A stretch of 64,000 nt of DNA from contig JBMHCX010000009.1 of assembly GCA_049889695.1 (NCBI GenBank), positions 62,001 to 126,000 on the forward strand, read 5' to 3'. Shown here piece after piece: positions 1 through 9,400 of the stretch (positions are counted from its first letter, which is position 1; each line of letters begins with the position of its first letter). The DNA is from WTJH01 sp049889695. GTDB lineage: Bacteria; Bacteroidota; Bacteroidia; Flavobacteriales; Flavobacteriaceae. The notes beneath the pieces were generated by a model. It saw only the letters and a list, made by a program, of their open reading frames with translations. It did not search any database and was not told where the DNA came from. Made by a program: the position numbers and the translations under genes.

Positions 1-405
1 CTTCTGGTCTGCAACAGCAGAGCTAGCGAAGTTCGTGCCAAAGGACTGGTTGGCTTGGGCGTTTAACCACATCAGCCCTCCCCTAATTTGGAGCTGAAAA
101 TCTTCGAAATCCTTCGCCATAAACTCGATAAAAGGGACCACTCCTGCTTCCTCTATACTGCCCTGTTCATTGGGAGGAAGAATAAGGTTGGCTAAAACAC
201 GGATACACTCCTTTTCTGCATCCGCAAAAAAGGTAGCTTTTAAGAGTCGAGTGTCTACAGCTTCTTCTGCCGGGGTTCGTCCATATTGGTAGTCCCATAT
301 CGCTTTTTCTAACTGCTCTGGGGCAGCAGATGTACAACTCTCCAACAAAGCTCCAGTAGCAACGGAGCCCAACAATAAATTTTTAATACTCTCTCTTCTG
401 TTCAT
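1..405 (-). CDS. gluconate 2-dehydrogenase subunit 3 family protein (partial, C-terminus off window)
   Basis: The frame is open from the ATG at 403-405 to base 1, giving the first 135 residues. The N-terminus has an RRESIK twin-arginine-like motif, a short hydrophobic stretch and a Cys in a lipobox-like LLESC context, so export through Tat is likely. The segment around LANLILPPNEQGSIEEAGVVPFIEF resembles the small subunit of membrane-associated GMC dehydrogenases (gluconate 2-dehydrogenase subunit 3), a chaperone or Tat hitch-hiker partner for the flavoprotein. It starts 2 nt after the stop of the GMC flavoprotein, so the two are almost certainly co-transcribed and work as a complex. The family call rests on this partial match and on context. 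The C-terminus cannot be assessed. Confidence 0.72.
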   Translation of the reverse strand, partial: MNRRESIKNLLLGSVATGALLESCTSAAPEQLEKAIWDYQYGRTPAEEAVDTRLLKATFFADAEKECIRVLANLILPPNEQGSIEEAGVVPFIEFMAKDFEDFQLQIRGGLMWLNAQANQSFGTNFASSAVADQK

Positions 406-407
406 CC

Positions 408-2126
408 TTAAAAATTTTGCTTTTGAAACTCGTTTATGATATAGTCCGATGTCCGCCATGCGAGCGCTAAGATGGTCCAAGTAGGATTCTTATCGGCTTG
501 GGAAACAAAAGGCCCTGCATCGACCACAAAAACATTATCGGCATCGTGCATTTGTTCAAAGCGATTGACAACGGAAGTTGCCGGATCGTCTCCCATACGG
601 GTAGTTCCGACTTCATGAATGATGGCCCCCGGATTATACAAGCCGTAGTTTTGTTCTTTTCCGGGCTTATCGCCCAACATGGTTCCTCCCATATTGGTCA
701 GGAGCTCCTCAAAAGTATCCTGCATATGTTTGGCTTGCTGAATTTCAAAATCCGACCATTTATAATGGAATCGAAGTACGGGAATACCCCATTGGTCGAC
801 GGTCGTCGGGTCGATTTCGCAATAATTTTCATAACGGGCAATGGCTTCACCTCTCCCACTGATGCCAACGACAGACCCATAGAAAGCCTTTACATCTTCC
901 CGAAGCTGGTTGCCATAGCCTCCTACCGGTTTTCCAAGATATTTATTGAGATCGTTCGGGCCAAAACCAGTTCCATAACTCGGCATGCCCATACCACCCC
1001 AAAGTTCTAGGTGATAGCCTCTGGGAAAGTTTAAATTTTTGTTGTCTAACCACCAAGGAGAATAGACATGCATTCCCCCTACACCATCTTCGTTATAGCG
1101 CTTGCGATGCATAAGCGAAGGCACAAAGGCTGCCGCATGTGCTCCTGTAGAATCGTGTAAATAGCGACCTACCAGTCCACTGCTGTTCCCCAGGCCATTC
1201 GGATGAGCACTGCTTTTGGAGTTTAAAAGAATACGGGCAGAACTGCAGGCAGAAGCTGCAAGGATAACCACCTTACCACGAATACTGTATTCCTGCCGAT
1301 CTTCTTTGCTGATATAGGAAACTCCTGTCGCCTTGCCGTTGGCATCGACATTGACGTTTTTCACCATAGCATTGACATAAAGATCTACCTGTCCACCGTT
1401 TTTTTGGGCGGGAAAAATAAGGCAGGATCCGGAAGAAAAGTCGGCATACACTGCACAGGACCGATTACACTGATTACAGTAAACACAAACACCCCGCTCT
1501 TTATTGATACGCTTGGTCAGAATAGACATACGGGAAGGAATCACCGTAACGTTAGCCTTTCGGGCAGCATCGATATACATCAGTTCGTGCAATCGAGGCT
1601 TGGGTGGTGGTAAAAAATAGCCGTCGGGTTCATTGGGAAGGTTTTCTTTGGTACCAAATAAACCTATAAGCTGATCTACTTTATCGTAATAGGGTTTAAT
1701 ATCCGAATAGCCGATGGGCCAATTTTCGCCTAAACCATCTCTATCTTTTCCTTTGAAATCGCGCGGGCCAAACCGAAGCGATATACGTCCCCAGTGGTTC
1801 GTTCTTCCGCCAAGCATCCGTGAACGATACCAATCGAATTTTGTACCGTCGATGTGGTTATAGGGTTCGCCATCTAAGCTCCATCCGCCATAGGCCATGT
1901 CGTATTCGCCAAAGTCGCGGCGGGTATTCGCACCTCTTCGGGGCGATTCATAGGGCCATTTGAATTGGGTTTGAGTTTTGGGATCTGCTGGGTCAAAATA
2001 AGGTCCTGCTTCTACAACCGCTACCTTTAAGCCGGCTTCTGCTAAAACCTTGGTGGCCATTCCTCCTCCTGCTCCTGAGCCTACGATAACAATATCGTAT
2101 TTCTTAGGATTTTCGATTATCTGCAT
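408..2126 (-). CDS. GMC-family FAD-dependent oxidoreductase (sugar/alcohol dehydrogenase flavoprotein)
   Basis: This 572-residue protein has an N-terminal FAD-binding GSGAGGG motif at residues 16-22, a GGRTNHWG segment and a C-terminal GMC signature with HEVGTTRMG (catalytic His) and NPTWTILALAWR (catalytic Asn). It should oxidise a sugar or alcohol group using FAD; the substrate cannot be read from the sequence. Between the FAD and substrate domains lie Cys214, 217, 220 and 224 in C-x2-C-x2-C-x3-C spacing, which suggests an iron-sulfur cluster for electron transfer, although related family members also carry Cys clusters here. It has no signal peptide of its own. It heads a two-gene operon with the Tat-type subunit-3 partner, so it is probably co-exported. 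A 9-bp inverted repeat sits just upstream of its start. Confidence 0.88.
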   Translation of the reverse strand: MQIIENPKKYDIVIVGSGAGGGMATKVLAEAGLKVAVVEAGPYFDPADPKTQTQFKWPYESPRRGANTRRDFGEYDMAYGGWSLDGEPYNHIDGTKFDWYRSRMLGGRTNHWGRISLRFGPRDFKGKDRDGLGENWPIGYSDIKPYYDKVDQLIGLFGTKENLPNEPDGYFLPPPKPRLHELMYIDAARKANVTVIPSRMSILTKRINKERGVCVYCNQCNRSCAVYADFSSGSCLIFPAQKNGGQVDLYVNAMVKNVNVDANGKATGVSYISKEDRQEYSIRGKVVILAASACSSARILLNSKSSAHPNGLGNSSGLVGRYLHDSTGAHAAAFVPSLMHRKRYNEDGVGGMHVYSPWWLDNKNLNFPRGYHLELWGGMGMPSYGTGFGPNDLNKYLGKPVGGYGNQLREDVKAFYGSVVGISGRGEAIARYENYCEIDPTTVDQWGIPVLRFHYKWSDFEIQQAKHMQDTFEELLTNMGGTMLGDKPGKEQNYGLYNPGAIIHEVGTTRMGDDPATSVVNRFEQMHDADNVFVVDAGPFVSQADKNPTWTILALAWRTSDYIINEFQKQNF

Positions 2127-2134
2127 AGCTAAAT

Positions 2135-2159
2135 CTTAAATTTAGATTTAAAATTTAAG
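2135..2159. promoter_or_regulatory. AT-rich inverted repeat upstream of the GMC gene (possible operator)
   Basis: Two perfect 9-bp arms (CTTAAATTT at 2135-2143 and AAATTTAAG at 2151-2159) flank a 7-nt spacer, starting 9 nt upstream of the GMC start codon. On the minus strand the repeat contains a near-match to the Bacteroidota -7 box (TAAATTTT), so a protein bound here would cover the promoter. It could also be a hairpin in the leader or chance in AT-rich DNA. Confidence 0.3.
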
Positions 2160-2237
2160 CAATATTTTAAAAACGATTGGCAATTTCTTCTGCTCAATCC
2201 TTTACAATCGATCTAAATCACTAAAATATTTTCAGGA

Positions 2238-3065
2238 CTACTCAATGACATAAATGGTTTTGTCGACCTCCCCTAGTCTGAAATATCCCAACACTTCTTC
2301 ATCAGGATCGTTGGGGTTATAGCAGTTTCCCTTCAGCTGTGAGGGGGTGGTCGCAAAAGGGCCATTGTCATCAGTCTGTTCGAGCAATTGGTTAATATAA
2401 TTGTAATAGGCTTGTGAAATACCGTGCAAGCTAATCGGCACATTTACGCCTTCGGTTAAATCTTCATGATCAAATTCCATAAAATTTTCATTGCCGTCCG
2501 AAAATTCATCGTCTAAAATCACCCAGGTCGCTAAAGACATATTTTCAGGGGAAAATTGGCAAAAGTAAAAGTTGTGTGCCTCGGCGGGGTCGTTAAAGTA
2601 GACTTTCAGTTGGATTTCGTCGTCGCCAAACCCTCCCTCTAGGGTTTGTTCTACCCGATTGATGGGGTTTACCGGCATCAAGGTTTCGTTGGCCCTGTAG
2701 CTTTTCCCTTCGTATTCGATTTCCAAAGTGTAGGACTGCTGCAGTTCCGGGATAAATTCGTCGGTGGTATAATCCCCATTATTCTGGTCGGAAAATTCAA
2801 AGCGTTGCCCGTCATCGTCTTTAACAACACTAACGCTAGCGCCGACCACTGCAACATCGAGTTGATCGCTAAAATAGGCTGTAGATTCTTTTAAGCGAAT
2901 GGTTTGTTGTTGTCCATCCCTGTTTTTCTGCCACTCGATAGAGGCATCCACAACAAGTCTGGGCCCTGCATCGGGAACACCGACATCGATAATTTCTTCA
3001 CACCCGGCCGACACCGCCAAACAGATGAATAAAAAAGCTAAAGTGGGGAATTTAAACTGATGCAT
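2238..3065 (-). CDS. DUF4249 domain-containing lipoprotein
   Basis: This 275-residue protein begins with a lipoprotein signal (hydrophobic 8-20, lipobox SAGC with Cys22) and continues with the beta-rich DUF4249 pattern: an N-terminal VVDASIEW strand, then YTLEIEYEGKSY, and a C-terminal cysteine segment near LKGNCYNPNDPDEEVLGYF. DUF4249 lipoproteins are usually encoded beside TonB-dependent receptors in Bacteroidota and probably act as cell-surface partners of the receptor. Here the gene starts 4 nt after the stop of such a receptor, so it is the second gene of the operon. The substrate is unknown. Confidence 0.85.
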   Translation of the reverse strand: MHQFKFPTLAFLFICLAVSAGCEEIIDVGVPDAGPRLVVDASIEWQKNRDGQQQTIRLKESTAYFSDQLDVAVVGASVSVVKDDDGQRFEFSDQNNGDYTTDEFIPELQQSYTLEIEYEGKSYRANETLMPVNPINRVEQTLEGGFGDDEIQLKVYFNDPAEAHNFYFCQFSPENMSLATWVILDDEFSDGNENFMEFDHEDLTEGVNVPISLHGISQAYYNYINQLLEQTDDNGPFATTPSQLKGNCYNPNDPDEEVLGYFRLGEVDKTIYVIE

Positions 3066-3069
3066 GGAT

Positions 3070-5454
3070 TTAAAATTTAAAGTTGTAGGTCACGGAAGGG
3101 ATAATGCCGAAAATGGCAATTCGAGTAGCTTCATTTACTCCAGTATCTATATTTTGCGTGAAGGAGATGGATGCAGCATTATGACGATTATAAATATTAT
3201 AGATGCCAAACACCCACTCAGCCTGCCACTTTCTTCCTTCATTTTTACGGGGCGTTAAAGTAGCCGAAACATCTAAACGATGGTAAGCCGGAAGTCGGTT
3301 GGCATTTCTTTTGTCATAGGTAGCAATCGATAGCCCATCGTACAAAAACTGCCCGTTTGGATAGGTGACAGGTCTGCCGGTTTGATAGGCTGCATTAGCG
3401 CTAAGTCGCCATTTTTCGTTGAGCTTATAGGTCCCTGTAAAGGAGAAGTCATGGGTTCTGTCCCAGTTGGAATTATACCACTCCCCATCGTTAATTCCCA
3501 AGCCGCCTGCAGCTCCACCAGGGATGCGCTGCTCTGAACGAGAAAGTGTATACGCTAACCAGCCAGTGAAATTCCCGCGGTTTTTTCGGGCCAACAATTC
3601 CAATCCATAAGCACGAGCCTCCCCCGCTAAAATTTCTGTCTCTATCGTATTCTGGGCCACTAGCTCCGCCCCATTGATATAATCTACACGATTGTCGACC
3701 GTTTTATAATAGGCCTCTACCTCTAGCGAATACAAATCGTCTTTTATGTTTTTAAAATAGCCCACGGCAAACTGATCGGCCAGCTGAGGTTCAATAAATT
3801 TTCCACTTGGTGCCCATACATCTAAGGGAGTAGCCGATGTAGTATTCGAAATCAGGTGCAAATACTGCACTATTCTGTTGTAGCTCGCCTTGAACGAAGA
3901 CCAATCGTTTAGTTGAAAGGAAAGCGCCATCCGAGGTTCCAAATTTCCGAAAGAGGCAATGCTTTCATTGCTGTCATAGGTGGTTTGCCCAATCGGACGA
4001 GCCCTTTCATAGATCCCCAAACGACGGTTGTAGACGACGGCTAAGTCGTCGGCGTAATTGTTAAGGGTTTGACTACCCAGCCGGTCGAAGTAACTGTATC
4101 GCAATCCGTATTGTGCGGTTAATCGATCCGATATTTTGTGCTCTAAACTGATATAAACACCGGCTTCAAGAGCAAACTTATCGTCTAATTTGGTAAAGTT
4201 AATAGCTGAGTTTTCACCTAAAGACTCCAGTTTTCCGGGATCAAAGGAATAATAGATACCGCTAACGCCAAAATCGAACTTGAATCGATCGTTCATATAA
4301 TAACCGAAATCGTAGCGTATGTTGTAATTATCAATTTCTGACGTCCAATCCAACCCGGTAGAGTTGAACTTTAGATTGTAATCGTATTGGCTAAAAATGA
4401 GCGATAAATTAGAAAACAAGCGGTCGTTATAGATATGATTCCAACGGAGGTTGGTGGAGATGTTTCCATAGGAATTATTAAAGAGATTAGCGAGGCTAAA
4501 ACTGTCATTCCCCAAATAACCCGACAGATAGAGGCGATTCTTGTCGTTGATCTGATAGTTGGTTTTTAAATTGAGATCGTAGAACCCCGCCCGGTTATCG
4601 TTCCCCATCAGCGCTAGAAAAACATCGACATAGGAAGATCTTCCCGCGACTAAGAAAGAACCTTTGTCTTGAAAGGTGGGACCTTCCAGAGCCACTCTGC
4701 TCGACACAGCACCGATTCCGCCAGAGACCTTAAATTCCTTGCTGTTTCCGTCTTTTTGGCGAATGTCTAGTACGGAAGATGCTCGCCCGCCAAAACGCGC
4801 CGGAATTCCTCCTTTGTAGAGCTTAATATCTTTAATGGCATCTGGGTTAAAGACCGAGAAAAAACCAAACAAATGCGATGCATTATAAATAATGGCCTCG
4901 TCTAAAAGAATTAGATTCTGATCTTCCGAGCCGCCACGAACATTAAAGCCAGATGCTCCTTCCCCTGCATTGGTAACGCCAGGAAGCATCTGTATAGATT
5001 TAATTACATCGACCTCTCCCAAAACTGCGGGCATTCGTTTAAGTGTTCTATTACTGATGTTGGAAACACTCATTTGAGGACCTTTGATATTCACTTTTTT
5101 GGTGGGTTCAGCTACCACTACCACCTCTTCTAAAAGAGCGGTGTCTTCTTGTAATTCAACCGTTATTTTCTGATTGGCATTTAAGCTAATGGGCTGTTCA
5201 TAAGGGGCAAATCCAATATAGGAAACCACTAAGGTGTAGTCGGACGCCTCGGCCGTAATGGAAAAAAATCCATACGAATTAGTAGTGCTTCCGATAGTAG
5301 TATCCTTTAAATAGACTGTAGCTCCTAACAGCGTTTCCCCATTGGCAGCGTCTTTAACAATACCGCTTACGGTGTATTGCTGGGCATAAAGAAGGGTTGA
5401 AAAAAAGCAAAAAGAGAGGGATAAAAATAGGCTTAACGTAGATTTAAAAGGCAT
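3070..5454 (-). CDS. TonB-dependent receptor with N-terminal carboxypeptidase-regulatory-like domain
   Basis: This 794-residue outer-membrane protein has a signal peptide (residues 1-24, ending LLYAQQ), a carboxypeptidase-regulatory-like beta-sandwich at about 28-110 (YTVSGIVKDAANGETLLGATVYL), a plug domain with FNVRGGSEDQNLILLDE, and a long C-terminal beta-barrel ending in the aromatic residue expected for outer-membrane insertion (YNFKF). It should import or bind a ligand using TonB energy. The DUF4249 lipoprotein directly downstream, 4 nt away, is its likely surface partner. No carbohydrate-utilisation genes or SusD homologue are adjacent, so the ligand cannot be inferred. The 350-bp AT-rich upstream gap must hold its promoter. 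Confidence 0.9.
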   Translation of the reverse strand: MPFKSTLSLFLSLSFCFFSTLLYAQQYTVSGIVKDAANGETLLGATVYLKDTTIGSTTNSYGFFSITAEASDYTLVVSYIGFAPYEQPISLNANQKITVELQEDTALLEEVVVVAEPTKKVNIKGPQMSVSNISNRTLKRMPAVLGEVDVIKSIQMLPGVTNAGEGASGFNVRGGSEDQNLILLDEAIIYNASHLFGFFSVFNPDAIKDIKLYKGGIPARFGGRASSVLDIRQKDGNSKEFKVSGGIGAVSSRVALEGPTFQDKGSFLVAGRSSYVDVFLALMGNDNRAGFYDLNLKTNYQINDKNRLYLSGYLGNDSFSLANLFNNSYGNISTNLRWNHIYNDRLFSNLSLIFSQYDYNLKFNSTGLDWTSEIDNYNIRYDFGYYMNDRFKFDFGVSGIYYSFDPGKLESLGENSAINFTKLDDKFALEAGVYISLEHKISDRLTAQYGLRYSYFDRLGSQTLNNYADDLAVVYNRRLGIYERARPIGQTTYDSNESIASFGNLEPRMALSFQLNDWSSFKASYNRIVQYLHLISNTTSATPLDVWAPSGKFIEPQLADQFAVGYFKNIKDDLYSLEVEAYYKTVDNRVDYINGAELVAQNTIETEILAGEARAYGLELLARKNRGNFTGWLAYTLSRSEQRIPGGAAGGLGINDGEWYNSNWDRTHDFSFTGTYKLNEKWRLSANAAYQTGRPVTYPNGQFLYDGLSIATYDKRNANRLPAYHRLDVSATLTPRKNEGRKWQAEWVFGIYNIYNRHNAASISFTQNIDTGVNEATRIAIFGIIPSVTYNFKF

Positions 5455-5805
5455 TTTTTAAAGATTAAAGGCGATCAATATTAACCAAAATAAACGATCC
5501 ATAAATAATTTTAACATGATTTAACGAATATCTTTTACTGGGCTTGAAACCCCATCTGTGCTCTAAATGGTCGAAAAAGCAAGCTTTATACAAGACCATA
5601 AATACTTAGAAATGAATTGCAATTTTTGATATTGAGTTAAAATTTTTAAATAAAAATATATGATTTTCCTACTAATTTAAATCATTATGAAAAAAAACAT
5701 ATGTATTAGACTATTGTTTATCAGCTAATTGATTCGCGAAATGCTCTTTTTTGATTAACTTAAAGGTCCCCAAAGTCGATAATCCCCCCAATCGCATCTT
5801 ACATC
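5455..5805. other. AT-rich divergent intergenic region
   Basis: This 351-bp gap separates the minus-strand TonB receptor from the plus-strand DUF5706 gene and must contain both promoters. I see no convincing ORF. It holds a 7-bp AT inverted repeat at about 5642-5657, a second pair of 7-bp arms (ATGATTT at 5660-5666, AAATCAT at 5679-5685) and the palindrome TTCGCGAA at 5733-5740. None is tied to a known regulator. No perfect TAnnTTTG box is placed well for either gene. Confidence 0.5.
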
Positions 5806-6411
5806 ATGGACAAAGCATCGCATACGAAAACATCAGCGTCACAAGCCTACCCCTCTTTTGACACACCGAAGGAACCCCGCAAAACATTTCAAACCTTTCT
5901 GAGGAATCAAAATCGGCTGTATATCCATTCGTTCAACTTCATTGATCGAAAGGCAGCCATCATGATCCGGATGAACTCCACCATCATTTCGGTTATCGTT
6001 ATTTTCTTTGATTATATCATTGGGCTCCCCCAAGGCAGGGGCATTGGTTTAACGATGGTGATCACCTCTTTTTTTTCGTTGATGTTTGCCTTAAACGCTT
6101 CTCGCCCACATACGTTTTACAATATTGTTCGCTTTAGAAAGACGGTCAAAAAATATCGTATGCTTCCTGAGGAACAGATATTTATACTGGGAGCTTCAGC
6201 GGCTTTGTCGGTTGAGGAATACTTAAACGCTTTTCGGAAAATTGTTAACGACCAAAAGCTACAGATTGGCAATCAGGTTAAAATCATGTACCTGCTCGAA
6301 AAGCGGGTCCGGGCTTCTTTCCTCTATATCGAAATTTCCTATTTGATTTTTATGATCGGTTTTCTGGTGATGGTGTTCTTGTTTATCCGAAACAATATTT
6401 TCTCCTTCTAG
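5806..6411 (+). CDS. Pycsar-effector-like membrane protein (DUF5706 family)
   Basis: This 201-residue protein has predicted membrane helices at about 56-74, 80-98 and 174-194. The segments IDRKAAIMIRMNSTIISV (46-63), SLMFALNASRP (91-101), LSVEEYLNAFRKIVND (134-149) and the helix before the last TM match the pattern I know for DUF5706, the transmembrane effector of Pycsar antiphage systems (PycTM). In those systems it senses cyclic UMP or CMP and disrupts the inner membrane. Flavobacterial homologues are often fused to HD domains; this one stands alone. No pyrimidine cyclase is nearby, so a housekeeping role is equally possible. It lies 3 nt upstream of the phosphoesterase-barrel gene and is likely co-transcribed with it. 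The first 30 residues are low complexity, so a later start is possible. Confidence 0.72.
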   Translation: MDKASHTKTSASQAYPSFDTPKEPRKTFQTFLRNQNRLYIHSFNFIDRKAAIMIRMNSTIISVIVIFFDYIIGLPQGRGIGLTMVITSFFSLMFALNASRPHTFYNIVRFRKTVKKYRMLPEEQIFILGASAALSVEEYLNAFRKIVNDQKLQIGNQVKIMYLLEKRVRASFLYIEISYLIFMIGFLVMVFLFIRNNIFSF

Positions 6412-6414
6412 CGC

Positions 6415-9400
6415 ATGAAAAAAGCCCTATTTTCCATAAGTATACTTGCTTTTTTAACGGCTTGCGCAACCTACAAAGTCCAGCAAACACCAGCCGATCC
6501 CTATCCTGAACACAAAACCATTGCCCACCGTTTTTTTCTGATCGGAGATGCCGGATATGCCAAACAAGACCAGCCCAATAGCGCACTAGATGCACTTAAA
6601 AGTAAACTCGACCAGGCAGATGAGCATTCGACCGTGATATTTCTAGGCGACAATATCTACCCAAAAGGATTCCCTCCTGTCGGGCATCCCGATTATGCAA
6701 GGGCAGAACATCGTCTTGGTCTTCAGCTGCAAACGCTGGAGAACTTTCCAGGCAAGGCTATTTTCATCGCCGGAAATCACGACTGGTACAACGGATTAGC
6801 CGGACTTAAGCGTCAGGAAAAGTATATCCGTAGTCGCTTGGGAAAAAAATCTTTTCGGCCGAAAGCCGGATGCCCATTGGACCGGATCAAAATTTCTTCG
6901 GAGATCGATTTAATCCTAATCGACTCCCAATGGTATCTGAACAATTGGAATCGCCACCCACAGATGAATGAAGACTGCAGCCTTAAAACAAGGAAAGCAT
7001 TTTTCTTAGCCTTGGAAAAGCTGATTAAGAAATCCCGGGGGAAAACTACACTCATCGCCCTCCACCATCCGCTATTTACCAACGGATCCCATGGAGGAGC
7101 CTATAGCTTTAAAAGCCATCTAACACCACTTCCACTTTTGGGGAGTCTCAAAAATCTGATTCGAAGAACGAGTGGTATTAGTCACGCCGACAGTCAATAC
7201 AAAAGATTTTTGGAGTTTAAAAAGCGATTGGTGACCATGGCACAAGCCCACCCCAGAATTATTCTTGTTTCGGGACACGATCATAATTTGCAATACTTGC
7301 GACAAGGCAATCTGGCGCAAATCATCAGTGGATCGGGGTCTAAACGAACGCCTGTTCGAAGAAGTGGTCCCGGGAAGTTTGGCTATGCCACCGCTGGGTT
7401 TGCACAATTGGATGTATTCACTGACGGCTCCGCTTATGTCCAATTTATTAAAGCAGAAAACTCTTCCGTGATATATACGGCCGAAGTTCTCTCGCCCAAC
7501 TTGCAGACCAATGACATGCCCATATCGAAAAGCTTTTCAGCCACTGTCACAACTTCTGTTTACAGTGCGGCTGAAACACAAAAATCAAGGGTCTATCGAA
7601 TGCTGTGGGGAGAGCGCTATCGGGAACATTTCAGTACAAAAATCACAGTCCCAACGGTCGATTTAGATACGCTCTACGGAGGCTTAAAAGTTCGGAGAAG
7701 AGGCGGCGGAATGCAATCAAAATCGTTGCGTTTGATCACTAAAGACGGGAAAAAGCAATACGTTATACGAGCTCTGCGCAAGCAAGGGGTGCAATTCCTG
7801 CAAAATCTAGCCTTCAAAGACAGATATGTCGCAAGACAATTCCAACAGACCGCCGCTGAGGCACTCATCATGGATATCTTTAGTGGATCGCACCCCTACG
7901 CCCCCTTTGTTGTCGGAGATTTATCGGAAGCCATAGGAGTATTTCACCTTCGCCCTAAACTCTATTTCATTCCGCGTCAAAAAGCTCTGGGCGATTTTAA
8001 TGACAATTTTGGCGATGAGTTGTATATGATCGAAGAGCACGCTTCTGATGGACACGGAGAATTGGCAAACTTTGGCTTTTCCAATACAGTCATCGATACG
8101 GATGAGGTCATCGAAAAGATTCATTCCGATGAAGATTATGTCATCGATGAAGCGGCCTATATTCGAGCACGATTATTGGACATGCTGATAGGCGATTGGG
8201 ATCGCCATGCCGATCAGTGGCGTTGGTTAACTTTTCAGGAAAACAACAAAACCGTTTATCGACCGCTCCCCAGAGATCGGGATCAGGCTTTTTCTATTAT
8301 TTCCGATGGACTACTGCTCGGCGCCGCCACTGCCCTACTTCCAGTTTCCAAACATCTGCGAAAATACAGCTCTGAAATAAATGTCAAGGCCAGCAACACT
8401 GCCGCATTCCCCCTAGACAAAGTCTTTATCCAACAGGCCGATGAGGACGTATGGCAAGCCCAAGCATTGCATATCCAAAAGGAACTCACCGATCGGGTCA
8501 TCGACCAAGCCTTTCGGAATATGCCCATTGAAGTGCAAGACCAAAGAATCGAAAACATAAAAGCAGATGTAAGAAAACGTCGGGAAAACCTACAAAAAAC
8601 AGCAAAAGAATACTATGAAAGACTCCAAAAGTATGCGGTTATTAATGGCACCCACAAAGATGATTATTTTGCTATTGAACGCTTAGCGAACGGACTGACG
8701 AAAATAACTGCCTACAGGATCAAAAAAGGACAAAAAGCGGATACTATTCATCAGAAAATTTACCGCTACCCAGAAACCAAAGAAGTTTGGATCTATGGAA
8801 TGGACGATACGGACGAATTTCAGGTCAATGGCGATCCTAGAGCAAAAATCAAGATTAGAATAGTCGGTGGGCCAAAAGAAGACCACTACGACATACAAGA
8901 AGGAAAAAGAATCATTCTCTATGATCATAAAACTCAAAAAAATATATGCTTAAATCGCAATGGGCGTAGCGTATTAAGCGATCATTATTCCACTCGCCAC
9001 TTCGACCTAGATAGAGTACATCGCCGAACACTTCAACTTTTACCGGCTATAGGCGCAAATCCCGACGATGGCTTTAAACTGGGATTATCGGGTATACATA
9101 ACACTTATGGTTTTACACAAAACCCCTACAGTATTCAGCACAAGTTTTCCATCGCTCGCTATTTTGCAACAGCTGGAGTTGAAATCGCTTCTGAGCACAA
9201 CTTTGCAAATATCCTTCCACAGATAAATCTCCGTATATCGTTGCAGTACAACAGTCCAAACTTCACCCAAAATTTTTTTGGCTTCGGGAATCAAACGGAA
9301 AACCTGAATGCAACTCAGCCCGATAGCTATGACTTAAATTACAATAGGGTTCGCATTCAAAGTTTTCGTGCCAAGACCGCTCTTTTCCGCGAAGGCGAAC

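Noticed and set aside
498..1010. 170-codon plus-strand ORF opposite the GMC gene
   Set aside because: The GMC frame carries intact FAD and catalytic motifs across this region, so the opposite ORF is chance.
5675..5730. 13-codon ORF starting near 5687 in the 5455-5805 gap
   Set aside because: It is too short, AT-rich and without a ribosome-binding or promoter signal.
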